A DNA stretch of 64,000 nucleotides from Acinetobacter vivianii (GCF_014635885.1 NZ_BMDR01000002.1:1-64000); one strand, 5' to 3'. Positions 14,302 through 22,937 are shown, counted from the stretch's first letter. Notes: a model not told the origin generated them from the letters alone. A program made the numbers and translations.

Positions 14302-16260
14302 ATGAAATTTTCAAAAGTATTAGTGGCAAACCGTGGTGAAATTGCCGTTCGTGTCATGCAAACGGCCAAAGCGATGGGCTATCAAACGGTTGCCGTGTAT
14401 TCAGATGCCGATGCCAATGCTCGCCATGTCCAGCTGGCAGATGAGGCGGTTTATATCGGTGCATCTAAAGTTTCAGAATCCTATTTATCGATTGCCAATA
14501 TTATTGAAGCCTGCCAAAAGACAGGTGCGGATGCGGTACATCCCGGTTATGGTTTCTTGTCTGAAAATACTGACTTTGCTCAGGCTTGTCTTGATCATGG
14601 TATTACCTTTATTGGGCCAACCGCTGCTGCTATTGAATTAATGGGCAGCAAGCGCCTATCTAAAATTGCCATGATTCAGGCAGGCGTGCCTTGTGTGCCC
14701 GGTTATGAAGGGGATCAGCAGGATATTGATTATCTAGCTGAACAGGCAGAGAAGATTGGTTATCCTTTGATGGTCAAGGCTTCGGCAGGTGGTGGTGGAC
14801 GCGGCATGCGCTTGGTTCATCAGGCTTCGGATGTCTTGGATGCCTTAAAAACAGCACGTTCAGAGGCAGAAAATGCCTTTGGTTCAGGTGAGCTGATTTT
14901 AGAGAAAGCGGTAATCGCCCCACGCCATGTCGAGATTCAAGTATTTGGTGATACGCATGGCAATTATGTGTATTTGTTTGAACGTGATTGTTCAATTCAA
15001 CGTCGTCATCAAAAGGTGGTCGAAGAAGCTCCTTGTCCTGTGATGACGCCTGAACTGCGTCAGAAAATGGGTGAGGCAGCTGTGGCAGCGGCCAAAGCTT
15101 GTGATTATGTCGGGGCAGGTACAGTAGAGTTCTTGCTGGACCAGTCGGGTGAGTTCTATTTTCTGGAAATGAATACCCGTTTGCAGGTCGAACATCCTGT
15201 CACGGAAATGATCACAGGGCTAGATTTGGTGGAATGGCAGCTCCGTGTTGCCAATGGTGAAACTTTAGCTTTGCAGCAGCATGAACTGACGCTGAATGGG
15301 CATGCGATTGAAGTGCGTCTTTATGCCGAAGACCCACGACAGGATTTCTTGCCACAAACAGGGAAAGTGCTGCGTTGGCAACCCGCTGGTGCTGATGGTA
15401 TGTTGCCGAATGTCCGTATTGACCACGGCATGTTAGAACAAGGTGAAATTAGTCCGTTCTATGATCCGATGGTGGCCAAGGTCATTGCTTATGGTAAGAC
15501 TCGTCAGGATGCGATTCGGTTGCTCGCTCGCGCCGTTGATGATTGTGTCTTATTGGGCGTGAATAGTAATAAACAATTCCTGAGCAATTTATTGCGTCAT
15601 CCGATTATTGTCGCTGGGGATACTAATACTGCCTTTATTCAGCAGCATTTTCAGGATGATGTGAGTCTACATCAACAAAGCTTAAAGATTGAAACACTTG
15701 CGGTGGCAGCAGCACTATTTACCCAACAGAATCAGCAGCGCATTGCTTGGCAAACAGGTGTCGCGTTGCCATTTCCGTTGAAACTGAAATATGCAGATCA
15801 ACAGTTATTGCTATATGTACAAAATGATCAGCAGCAGGTCAAAGTTGAATTATGTGACCAACAGGCAACGATCAACATTATAAGCATCAATGGTGAAGAG
15901 ATTGTTTATTGCTGTGATGGCGTTCGCCGTAAGCTGGCTTATGTATTTGATCAAGATCAGCTGTATTTAGATGTAGGCAATGGCAATGTGGTGATTGAGA
16001 ATATTACCTATGCAGCACCTGAAGCCGCAGAAGTTGTTGGTGATGGAAAAATCCGAGCACCGATGGATGGGGCGATTGTGAATCTGTTGGTCAATGTCGG
16101 CGATCAGGTGGTGAAAGGACAAACTCTATTGGTGCTCGAAGCCATGAAAATTCAACAACAGATCAAATCCGATGTTGATGGTGTAGTCGAAGAACTGATT
16201 GGTCAGGTTGGGCAGCAGGTGAAAAAACGTCAGCAATTATTAAATGTTTCATTACTTTAG
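14302..16260 (+). CDS. atuF: Geranyl-CoA carboxylase alpha (biotin carboxylase/carrier) subunit
   Basis: The 652-residue protein has a biotin carboxylase domain (~1-450) with 'VANRGEIAVRVMQTAKAMGY', the ATP-grasp glycine loop 'VKASAGGGGRGMRLV' and 'FLEMNTRLQVEHPVTEM'. A linker and a C-terminal biotinyl carrier domain (~580-652) follow. The biotin attachment site is EAMKI rather than the common EAMKM; lysine is kept. It carboxylates its own biotin with ATP and bicarbonate for the atuC subunit. It is the last gene of the SDR-atuCDEF unit. No atuG- or atuH-like gene follows. A start further upstream is not supported. Methylcrotonyl-CoA carboxylase alpha is the alternative identity. Confidence 0.87.
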   Translation: MKFSKVLVANRGEIAVRVMQTAKAMGYQTVAVYSDADANARHVQLADEAVYIGASKVSESYLSIANIIEACQKTGADAVHPGYGFLSENTDFAQACLDHGITFIGPTAAAIELMGSKRLSKIAMIQAGVPCVPGYEGDQQDIDYLAEQAEKIGYPLMVKASAGGGGRGMRLVHQASDVLDALKTARSEAENAFGSGELILEKAVIAPRHVEIQVFGDTHGNYVYLFERDCSIQRRHQKVVEEAPCPVMTPELRQKMGEAAVAAAKACDYVGAGTVEFLLDQSGEFYFLEMNTRLQVEHPVTEMITGLDLVEWQLRVANGETLALQQHELTLNGHAIEVRLYAEDPRQDFLPQTGKVLRWQPAGADGMLPNVRIDHGMLEQGEISPFYDPMVAKVIAYGKTRQDAIRLLARAVDDCVLLGVNSNKQFLSNLLRHPIIVAGDTNTAFIQQHFQDDVSLHQQSLKIETLAVAAALFTQQNQQRIAWQTGVALPFPLKLKYADQQLLLYVQNDQQQVKVELCDQQATINIISINGEEIVYCCDGVRRKLAYVFDQDQLYLDVGNGNVVIENITYAAPEAAEVVGDGKIRAPMDGAIVNLLVNVGDQVVKGQTLLVLEAMKIQQQIKSDVDGVVEELIGQVGQQVKKRQQLLNVSLL

Positions 16261-16313
16261 CTGAATCCGTTGATTGAACCCTTACGATCAGCGATCGCTT
16301 GGGTTCGATCGAT

Positions 16314-17240
16314 TTAGGGGAACATTTTTAAGCGTAGACTCTCTAAACGACTCTGATACTGTTTTTGCCATTCTGTCTCTGAGAGTTGTGCTTTTAATGG
16401 TTCCATCTCTTGTTGTAGCTGCTGCAAGGCTTGCTGATATTGATCAACTTGCTGCTGTTGCTGAGCTTCGCGTCGTTCTCTTTGCTGAACCTCTTGGCGT
16501 TCCTGCTCTGTTAAATATTGCTGTTGTAATTGTTGCTTTAAGCGTTCAGTTTCAGCAGTATTTTGTTGGCCTTGCTGAATCAAATTTAAGGCTTGTTGAT
16601 ATTGTCCGATCTTGCCTTCCTGCTCAGTTGCATCAGGATATTGTTGCTGCAATTGTTCAAAGGCTTTTAAACGTTGTTCAGCGCTGAGTTTTTGATTCTG
16701 AGCCAAATCATTATAGGCAAAACGATATTCCGCATAACTGCGCTCTTGCCCAAAACCAAGCATGGTTTCTGCTTTTCCCAAAGTCTGCTCTCTCAGTTTC
16801 CATAAGCGATCAAAACGCTCTTTCGGTGATAAAGAGGTGGATAGCACCGTACTTTGCATCTGCTGCTCATACTCAGGCAAACGTTTGAGTAGATTCGCGA
16901 CCAGTTGTGCAAACTTTTGATCAGGATAATGGGCTAAGGCTTTTGCCAAAGCAGCATTACAGTCAGATACAGGGCAGTTGGCCTTAAAGTCATTGAGAAA
17001 CTGAGTGATATTGCCAGGTTGCTGCTGTAAATTCTTGATTTGCTTTAAGAGCGAGTCCTGAAAAATTTCATCCTTGCTTTTATTTGGCATGCTGTCATCA
17101 CGCATCTGTGTCGATGAATCCTGAGATACTGTGGATCTGGTGTGCTGGATTGCAGCGGAAGAGGCGGTGCTCTTCCAGACAACAATCCCAACCAAGACCA
17201 CGACAACAATTATTATTGTCAGCAATAGTCTTTTATTCAT
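16314..17240 (-). CDS. Lipase foldase (Lif)-like membrane-anchored protein
   Basis: The 308-residue product has an N-terminal membrane anchor (residues ~4-22, 'RLLLTIIIVVVVLVGIVVW') and a short linker. A long helical, Gln-rich region follows: 'RFDRLWKLREQTLGKAETMLGFGQERSYAEYRFAYNDLAQNQKLSAEQRLKAFEQL' and then 'QQYPDATEQ'. This resembles the extended helical domain of lipase-specific foldases, which hold a secreted lipase during folding in the periplasm. I do not see the usual Lif motif 1 (RxxFDY-type). Its partner would be the sphingomyelinase-like enzyme 12 bases upstream in the same operon, not a lipase. An alternative is a general coiled-coil protein; the REQ...LG and ER-Y-LSA-QR signatures argue for Lif. 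Confidence 0.72.
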   Translation of the reverse strand: MNKRLLLTIIIVVVVLVGIVVWKSTASSAAIQHTRSTVSQDSSTQMRDDSMPNKSKDEIFQDSLLKQIKNLQQQPGNITQFLNDFKANCPVSDCNAALAKALAHYPDQKFAQLVANLLKRLPEYEQQMQSTVLSTSLSPKERFDRLWKLREQTLGKAETMLGFGQERSYAEYRFAYNDLAQNQKLSAEQRLKAFEQLQQQYPDATEQEGKIGQYQQALNLIQQGQQNTAETERLKQQLQQQYLTEQERQEVQQRERREAQQQQQVDQYQQALQQLQQEMEPLKAQLSETEWQKQYQSRLESLRLKMFP

Positions 17241-17252
17241 ACCCTTTTCCGT

Positions 17253-18596
17253 TTATGGGTTGTAATTAAATTGGCCCATCACAGGGAAATGGTCTGAGAG
17301 ATCCCATGTCATGTACAGCGGGTCAGCCGTAGTACGCAAAATACGAACATCATTACGGGACTGAGTGGGTTGGCGATGATTATTCGATGCCACGATATAG
17401 TCCAGATATTCAACAGTTGAACCACCTGATCCTGCTGCACCTGCCAATTTATTCACACGTGGATCAAAGGTCGAAGCGGTATAGCCTGTGCTTGTTGCTG
17501 CGGTGGCATTTAGATTGCTCAACATATCTTGATAGTCTTGCGGCCAAAGTAGTTTATTTACATTAAAATCACCGCCCATCAATACGGCATCAAAACTTGG
17601 AATATTTTGTTGATTGACCAATTGGCGGATTTGTTTGAACTGAACTTGGCGTAGAGCACGTGCTTCATCGGTATCAAATGAGGCGGTATGAGTTGAAGTT
17701 ACATGATAAGCCTTACCATTTTTAATGATTTCAGCATACAGCACACCTTTATCGGCGAAGCAATCGGTTCCTGTACAATCTGGATAAATCAATTGTGCCG
17801 TTTTCGCGATCGGATAACGGCTGACAATCACCAGACCACTGTCAAACAGGTTATAACCAGAACCGACAGGAATATGGGTTTGATACGGATATTGTTGTGC
17901 CAGTTGGTTCAACATGTCTGTACGCGATGAGGCAAATGCTTCTTGCATCATAATCACATCGTAACCATCCAGATGCTTCGGCAGTTCAGCCAAACGTTCA
18001 CTGATTTTACTCGCTACCATTGGCAGGGCATAAATATTATAGGTCAGCACTTTGAGTTCATTGGCACTGGCTGAAACAGGCTCTTGTACCGTGTTTTGAT
18101 GAATAGTGTAGTGGAAGTCATCATAACCTCCTGTATATTCAGCTTTTACTGCCGCCTGAGCGGATAAGCCTGCATAAGTGGTATTGATACGATGAACATT
18201 ACGATCCGAATACCACGGTGATGTCGTGGTTGCCGTTTGAATCCCGTGTTGAATGTTGCTACCAGACCAAGTGCCAGTCATGGTTTGTTTTAAGGTCACT
18301 TGTGAATTGCCGCTGGTTACTACAGTATCAAAGTTATAGGTTTTACCTGATTTAATCCCGCTATAACGGTTCATTCGTAAAATACGTTTGGTTTCGTAAG
18401 GCGCAATTTGTGTGGCTTCCTGTGCCCATTCATTGCCTTGCTGTAATGATGCGCCAGTTTGGTTGACTTGTATCGATACCGTTTGTGGCGTGGTATTGGT
18501 CATAAAAACATAGGAATCGGCCATCGCCTGCTGACTTGAAAAACCACAGATAAACAACGCAACCCCTGCGCCGATTTTTAAGCTTTTCAGCTTCAT
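17253..18596 (-). CDS. Secreted sphingomyelinase-type phospholipase C
   Basis: The 447-residue precursor starts with a Sec signal peptide (cleavage after AMA, about residue 26). A ~150-residue beta-rich domain follows, then an endonuclease/exonuclease/phosphatase-fold catalytic domain from about residue 183. Visible catalytic motifs are 'LTYNIYALP', 'IMMQEAF' (metal-binding Glu), 'TSTHTASF', 'MGGDFNVNK' and the C-terminal 'DLSDHFPVMGQF'. These match neutral sphingomyelinase C enzymes, which hydrolyse sphingomyelin to ceramide and phosphocholine using Mg2+. The ribosome binding site is GGAGAGAG. Downstream and probably cotranscribed is the foldase-like gene. A DNase-like activity is less likely given the sphingomyelinase-type spacing and secretion. 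Confidence 0.85.
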   Translation of the reverse strand: MKLKSLKIGAGVALFICGFSSQQAMADSYVFMTNTTPQTVSIQVNQTGASLQQGNEWAQEATQIAPYETKRILRMNRYSGIKSGKTYNFDTVVTSGNSQVTLKQTMTGTWSGSNIQHGIQTATTTSPWYSDRNVHRINTTYAGLSAQAAVKAEYTGGYDDFHYTIHQNTVQEPVSASANELKVLTYNIYALPMVASKISERLAELPKHLDGYDVIMMQEAFASSRTDMLNQLAQQYPYQTHIPVGSGYNLFDSGLVIVSRYPIAKTAQLIYPDCTGTDCFADKGVLYAEIIKNGKAYHVTSTHTASFDTDEARALRQVQFKQIRQLVNQQNIPSFDAVLMGGDFNVNKLLWPQDYQDMLSNLNATAATSTGYTASTFDPRVNKLAGAAGSGGSTVEYLDYIVASNNHRQPTQSRNDVRILRTTADPLYMTWDLSDHFPVMGQFNYNP

Positions 18597-18948
18597 TTTT
18601 CTCTCTCCATCGTGCTAATTGTTTGAACAAAGACGGGATGTATTATTAAAATTATTCATTTATGAAAAATTTATGATCGTTATTTGTTCGAAATTTATAA
18701 TAATGAAAAAATGTTGCTAAATCATTTAAATTAATGACCATTCATCTGATGTTTGAAAAGTCATATCTTATTTATAGTTATGAAGATTTTTGGAAGGAAT
18801 TAGAAATCGGTATGAAATGCTGTAGTGCTATTAAAATATACAAGTGTTCATAAACGAAAATTAGGAAGGGGTTTAAATTATAAGGTGTATAGATGAAAAA
18901 AATCTGACAAGGACTGCACCATGCCAGATTATTTGTTCGGTGAGACGT
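18597..18948. other. Intergenic region, AT-rich, no gene seen
   Basis: This 352-base gap lies between the start of the sphingomyelinase gene and the end of the distal Roadblock gene, both on the minus strand. It must hold the sphingomyelinase promoter. I see no RNA gene, repeat or convincing ORF. The part next to 18600 is strongly AT-rich. Confidence 0.6.
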
Positions 18949-19368
18949 TTAAGCTTGATCAGCTTCGGAAATGGCTGTGCTTGCTTGCTTTAGACTATAG
19001 AGCAGTTGTCCTAATAGTACATCTTTATTACTCAAGGTCACCATCACCATTGGATGATGTTGCGCTGGGATAGAGGTGAGAATCGCTTTACCATTTTCAG
19101 CATCCAGCGTAATACTTTGGCATCCTGTTAGCTGAATTTCATTGAGAAAAGCCGTGACCATCGCCAGAATTGAACTGCTGACAGCAGCCAGTTTTGTACT
19201 GTTATACGGATTCTTCTTATAAATTGCGGCTAATTCAAAACCATCCGTTGAGCACAGCATAATATAATCCACGCCTCGAATATTCATCAAAATATCATTG
19301 GCTTGTGCCTTGGCAAACTGGATAAGATCTTTCGGTGCTGTACGTTGCTGACTGGGAATACTGAACAT
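18949..19368 (-). CDS. Roadblock/LC7 domain protein (distal copy)
   Basis: This 139-residue protein has the Roadblock/LC7 alternation 'FAKAQANDILMNIRGVDYIMLCSTDGFELAAIYKKNPYNSTKLAAVSSSILAM' followed by 'LTGCQSITLDAENGKAILTSIPAQHHPMVMVTLSNKDVLLGQLLYSLKQA'. In MglB-type systems such proteins act as GTPase-activating partners or scaffolds of a Ras-like GTPase. Here the GTPase gene lies immediately upstream (23 bases). The N-terminal ~20 residues and the acidic C-terminus are outside the core fold. It is the last gene of a four-gene minus-strand module. The process controlled is unknown. Confidence 0.82.
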   Translation of the reverse strand: MFSIPSQQRTAPKDLIQFAKAQANDILMNIRGVDYIMLCSTDGFELAAIYKKNPYNSTKLAAVSSSILAMVTAFLNEIQLTGCQSITLDAENGKAILTSIPAQHHPMVMVTLSNKDVLLGQLLYSLKQASTAISEADQA

Positions 19369-19391
19369 AATTCTTCTCTTTTATAAAGTAA

Positions 19392-19934
19392 TTAATTTGT
19401 TGCTTTTAAATTGACTTCTAATGCTGCAATGAGAGATTCAATCATGAGCAAGATATGCTCTTGTTTACGCGCATCGATAAAAAATAGGGGATATTGATAG
19501 TCATTCTGAATTAACCAATCCCGATAGATCGAGGTCGACTGCTCTTTATTTTCATCGATGTGTGTAATGCCAATCGAAATATTCTGGGTGTAATCCTTAA
19601 ATGTTTCCAGATACGCTTCAAGTTCTTCAATCGGCACTTTACTATTATGGTCGACCAATAGAATAACGCCCAAGGCACCTTGGCAAATCACGGGCCAGAT
19701 AAAATCAAAACGTGATTGACCAGGTGTACCATACAAGCCGATTTTGACGCCGTCATCCAGCGTGATTTCACCGTAATCAATACCCACTGTGGTTTGCATC
19801 TTATTGTGGGCTTGACTGTCTGTATTTAATGCTTCAGTCGCAAGCACAGGAATTTCTGAAAGCGATTTAATGGCTTCTGTTTTTCCTGCGCCCATGCTTC
19901 CTGCAAAGACAATTTTATATTGTTGGAGAATCAT
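19392..19934 (-). CDS. Ras-like small GTPase (MglA/CvnD-like)
   Basis: The 180-residue protein has the G1 loop G11-SMGAGKT-18, a likely G2 'TTVGIDYGEI' near residue 49, G3 in the form 'LYGTPGQSRF' near residue 68, G4 as 'THID' (variant of NKxD) near residue 124 and a G5-like 'FIDARK' near residue 152. The TPGQ form of G3 is typical of bacterial MglA and conservon GTPases. Two Roadblock proteins encoded in the same module are likely GAP or scaffold partners. It starts 8 bases after the stop of the 322-residue protein gene, so it is cotranscribed. In other bacteria such switches control polarity, motility or development. Confidence 0.87.
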   Translation of the reverse strand: MILQQYKIVFAGSMGAGKTEAIKSLSEIPVLATEALNTDSQAHNKMQTTVGIDYGEITLDDGVKIGLYGTPGQSRFDFIWPVICQGALGVILLVDHNSKVPIEELEAYLETFKDYTQNISIGITHIDENKEQSTSIYRDWLIQNDYQYPLFFIDARKQEHILLMIESLIAALEVNLKATN

Positions 19935-19942
19935 AGCATTCC

Positions 19943-20911
19943 TTAAAGCCCAAAGCGGCGTCTGATTTTGCCGAAAAATTTATTTAAAAAACCTTTTTGT
20001 TCAATCGTTTGTTCGTCTGCTTCTGTTTTTAGGTAATGACTTTCTGAAGCTGGAATAATGCCACCATTGTTAGAAATCATGCAGGCAGCGATAAATTGTT
20101 GAACCGTTTGAATTGGAAGTTTTAACTGTGTTGCAACTTGATAAAGCTGGGCGCCTTGTATAAAACAGGCTGAAAGCAGAAGGGCGGTTTTACGACCTTC
20201 GCTTTGAGCAGGCTGAGGCCAGTTTTCGATTTTATAATATTCATTTTCATTGGGTGCGAGACGCTGGAACTCCATAGAGTGCCAGAACAGATTCCAGACC
20301 CAGTCCTGTAAGTTATATTCCACTTTACGAGAGACTTTAGTGAAATTGGATGTGGTTGCAAATTCGTATTTAAAGCTGTGATTGGTTTTTGTATGAATCC
20401 GTGTTGGTTCTAGCCATGCAATTTGACTGCGTGTATCAATAATGGCTAAGGTACCATGATCATCGAAAAGGTGAAGTCTGGCATTTTCTGGATTGAGCAT
20501 ATCCGTTAAATACTTTGCATTTATTGCATTGTGTGTTGAAACGGTTTCTGTCTTTGGCTGTTGAGATTGTTGGTGTGATAGATAGCTGAGCAATCGAAGC
20601 TGAATCCAGTTTTTTAATGCATCTGTATGCTGAAAAGGTAAATATAAAGTATTGTGTTGTTCGATATGATGTGAGCCTTCTCCTTTAGCAACTTTTAAGC
20701 AGGGAAGTTGTTTTTGTTCTAAAATGCGTTGAATGCCTTCGGTTTCAAAGAAATTTTCATTTATTAATAATAAGTCGATATTGGGATCTGCAATATTGAT
20801 CCAGTTAATGCCAAACTCGTGCGGTATGGTTTTTCTAAGTTCTATTTTTAATTCATCTGAAACTTTTAAACTTATACCTGAAATTGCGATATTAATGCAA
20901 TGTCCATTCAT
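19943..20911 (-). CDS. Unknown 322-aa partner of the Roadblock/GTPase module
   Basis: No family is recognised with confidence. Residues ~1-105 alternate strands and helices ('INIAISGISLKVSDELKIELRK', 'NIDLLLINENFF', 'LPCLKVAKGEG') in a way that recalls a degenerate response-regulator receiver lacking a clear phospho-acceptor. The region ~240-300 ('KTALLLSACFIQGAQLYQVATQLKLPIQTVQQFIAACMISNNGGIIP') looks like a small winged-helix, comparable in position to the DUF742 protein of actinobacterial conservons. The C-terminus is basic. It is encoded directly upstream of the GTPase gene and should work with it, perhaps as scaffold or input protein. All functional statements are inference. Confidence 0.75.
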   Translation of the reverse strand: MNGHCINIAISGISLKVSDELKIELRKTIPHEFGINWINIADPNIDLLLINENFFETEGIQRILEQKQLPCLKVAKGEGSHHIEQHNTLYLPFQHTDALKNWIQLRLLSYLSHQQSQQPKTETVSTHNAINAKYLTDMLNPENARLHLFDDHGTLAIIDTRSQIAWLEPTRIHTKTNHSFKYEFATTSNFTKVSRKVEYNLQDWVWNLFWHSMEFQRLAPNENEYYKIENWPQPAQSEGRKTALLLSACFIQGAQLYQVATQLKLPIQTVQQFIAACMISNNGGIIPASESHYLKTEADEQTIEQKGFLNKFFGKIRRRFGL

Positions 20912-21073
20912 AGTATCACTTTAATGTTTTTAAAATATTGGACTGCAAAAAATAGCCATTATACTAAAGGCTAATATTAGGGTGCTTGTATTATTTCTAT
21001 TTTATTATTTTGAATAAATAAAACAAAAATATATACAAGAAACCTAATATATTAAATATTTTTAAATTAAGAA

Positions 21074-21433
21074 TTAAGCGAAATCTAATTCTTTTTCGAA
21101 CGTTTTAAGTTCGTGACGCGCCATTGCAAGATTTGATTTAGTACGATCTAAAACAAGATAAAGGAACAAATTGCCATTGCTTTCTAGTGGACGGATTAAG
21201 TGATATGCCTTACCTAGTGTGATGAGAATGTCTTCAATATCATCGTTAAGTTTCAGTGAGTTAGCTACACGACGTTTCGCACGGATAACTTCAGTATTAC
21301 CTGCAGCTGCTAATTCTAAATCAAGTGACCCCCCACCTTGTGTTGCTAGCGCCAAACCGCTTTCTGTATCAACTAAAGCTGCTGCAACGAACCCATCAAT
21401 ATTTGTTAAGCTTTCTAATGAAATTTTAGCCAT
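21074..21433 (-). CDS. Roadblock/LC7 domain protein (proximal copy, MglB-like)
   Basis: The 119-residue product covers exactly one Roadblock fold: '[51 protein letters not shown]', then '[50 protein letters not shown]'. It resembles MglB-type proteins more closely than the distal copy does. It is the first gene of the module, separated by 162 AT-rich bases from the 322-residue protein gene, so it may also be transcribed alone. A long AT-rich leader precedes it. Two Roadblock paralogs with one GTPase could form a heterodimeric regulator. Confidence 0.85.
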   Translation of the reverse strand: MAKISLESLTNIDGFVAAALVDTESGLALATQGGGSLDLELAAAGNTEVIRAKRRVANSLKLNDDIEDILITLGKAYHLIRPLESNGNLFLYLVLDRTKSNLAMARHELKTFEKELDFA

Positions 21434-21819
21434 GATTTTATCTCTACTAATACATCTTTGTTTATGAATTTATATATTCACTACTTTTGTTTCTGATTGG
21501 TTTTCAAAAGCAGATAAACTCATTATAGGAAACTCTTTTATTAAATCAATCATGCTTTAAATGAATTGAAATTTAAGTAATGCTAATAATTGACATTTTT
21601 TGTCAGATAAACAAATAAAAATATTAATTAAGGTGTGGAATTGGTTTTTAGTGTGATTTTATTCACATTAATATTTGAATTTAATATGTGGTTTTGATTG
21701 TAAATAAATGTAAATTTATTAATTAGATCGATTAAATTGTCGTTTTAATTTTAATTAATTTTTTATTAAGTTAATGATAAAGAAAGAATTTAATTCTTTC
21801 TTTATCTAGGTGTTTAAAA
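21434..21819. other. Intergenic region, very AT-rich, no gene seen
   Basis: This 386-base gap upstream of the proximal Roadblock gene must hold its promoter. It is dominated by A/T tracts (TTAATTTTAATTAATTTTTT-like). I find no RNA gene, ORF or clear palindrome. The composition would suit silencing by an H-NS-like protein, which is conjecture. Confidence 0.6.
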
Positions 21820-22482
21820 TCAAGCCGAGATTAATTGGCAATATGAACAATACAAAAATATAAGAATGACCAATGCCACTAAAGGAGAAACGATATACGC
21901 CCAAGTTGGTGTTACCGGTGGCGCAACCTCTGCGACGTCATGATGATCATGAGCAACGGGTTGTGCCTGATTCACCATCTGATTAAATTCTTGCATGGTG
22001 GCTTCAAGAGAGACTTCTTCTTGTACAACAGGCTTCGAGCCAAGTAATTCAGTAAGTTGGTTGGTTGACCATACCCAATCTTCCGCTTGACCAGATAAAT
22101 GCTCGATTTGACCCATTAATAGCTCAGTAAGTCCTGTCTGTCCGAAGCTACCAGTCTGGTCGAGTTGCTTCAACTCTGCCAATTGTAAGGCCAGTACTTC
22201 TGAAAGACTATTTTCGAGTTCAGTTGCTTTCAGCTCAGACTGATTATGAGGTGAAGTCGTCAGGTGACGAGCAATCTCTTGTATATAAAGCGGATCAGCG
22301 GTTTGCACTTCCTGATAAAGTTTCTGGGGATTCTGTTTCCACAGACTGATCAATTGACCAAGCGCTAAAACATTGACTTCATCAATATAAGACTGCTTTT
22401 CTTTTGGAGAATATTGGCTAAAAAGCTGCGGTTTTTGAATTTTAATCTGTTCAGCAAAATACTGAACCAAGTCAAATGCCAT
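21820..22482 (-). CDS. Hypothetical tail-anchored protein
   Basis: The 220-residue product is helical and acidic, with a single hydrophobic segment at the C-terminus (about residues 193-214, 'WAYIVSPLVALVILIFLYCSY') preceded by a Pro/His-rich linker ('AQPVAHDHHDVAEVAPPVTP'). This is the layout of a tail-anchored inner-membrane protein with its bulk in the cytoplasm. No domain is recognised. It lies 15 bases after sspB on the same strand and may be cotranscribed with sspA-sspB. The His-rich linker could bind metal, but nothing else supports that. Confidence 0.7.
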   Translation of the reverse strand: MAFDLVQYFAEQIKIQKPQLFSQYSPKEKQSYIDEVNVLALGQLISLWKQNPQKLYQEVQTADPLYIQEIARHLTTSPHNQSELKATELENSLSEVLALQLAELKQLDQTGSFGQTGLTELLMGQIEHLSGQAEDWVWSTNQLTELLGSKPVVQEEVSLEATMQEFNQMVNQAQPVAHDHHDVAEVAPPVTPTWAYIVSPLVALVILIFLYCSYCQLISA

Positions 22483-22497
22483 TGTATATATCCTCGC

Positions 22498-22923
22498 TTA
22501 ATCTAAAATTCTTAGTGAAGGTTTCTTTTTCGCTGGTTCTGCTTCTTGCTTTGTTTCTTCTGTTTCTGGCACAGCAGTTTCTTCTATCTCTTCATATTCA
22601 GAAGGATCAAAGAATAAACCTTGTCCATTTTCTCTGGCATAAATTCCAAGCACGGCACGAATGGGCACATAAATTTCTTTTGCAACACCGCCAAAACGGG
22701 CTGAGAAGGTAATTGCGTCATTACTCATGTGTAGTTGGTGAACTGCATGTGGTGCAAGGTTCAAAACAATTTGCCCATCTTTTACAAATTGTAAGGGAAC
22801 ATCGGTATGCGGTTGTGTAGCATCAACTAACAAATAAGGCGTCAGTTGGTTATCGCAAATCCATTCATAAATGGCACGAGCAAGATATGGGCGTGTAGGC
22901 GTAAAAGTTATTTGCTCTGACAT
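22498..22923 (-). CDS. sspB: ClpXP adaptor SspB
   Basis: The 141-residue protein opens with 'TPTRPYLARAIYEWICDNQLTPYLLVDA', has 'IVLNLAPHAVHQLHM' and 'FSARFGGVAKEIYVPIRAVLGIYARENGQGLFF', and ends in a flexible acidic tail with a final 'KKKPSLRILD'. This is the SspB layout: a globular ssrA-tag-binding domain, a linker, and a C-terminal ClpX-binding (XB) peptide. It delivers ssrA-tagged proteins to ClpXP. It follows sspA by 14 bases, the usual sspAB order. Confidence 0.95.
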   Translation of the reverse strand: MSEQITFTPTRPYLARAIYEWICDNQLTPYLLVDATQPHTDVPLQFVKDGQIVLNLAPHAVHQLHMSNDAITFSARFGGVAKEIYVPIRAVLGIYARENGQGLFFDPSEYEEIEETAVPETEETKQEAEPAKKKPSLRILD

Positions 22924-22937
22924 AATTGAAAAACTTA

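Noticed and set aside
10504..16260. Leucine/isovalerate (liu) methylcrotonyl-CoA carboxylase cluster
   Set aside because: No HMG-CoA lyase gene is present, an AtuA (DUF1446) gene and shared operators are, and the carboxyltransferase reads AYQPGLSDY instead of the usual MCC AYVPAM-DE. Still an alternative at enzyme level.
16276..16306. GAACCC/GGGTTC hairpin between atuF and the foldase-like gene as terminator
   Set aside because: The stem is only six base pairs with a long loop and no T-run follows on either strand.
16274..16687. 137-aa plus-strand reading antisense to the foldase-like gene
   Set aside because: Its hydrophobic Val/Ala/Leu-rich text arises from the opposite strand of Gln-rich codons; no ribosome binding site and no family.
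17253..18596. Secreted DNase I-like nuclease
   Set aside because: Same superfamily, but motif set and spacing and the extra N-terminal domain look like neutral sphingomyelinase; a weak alternative only.
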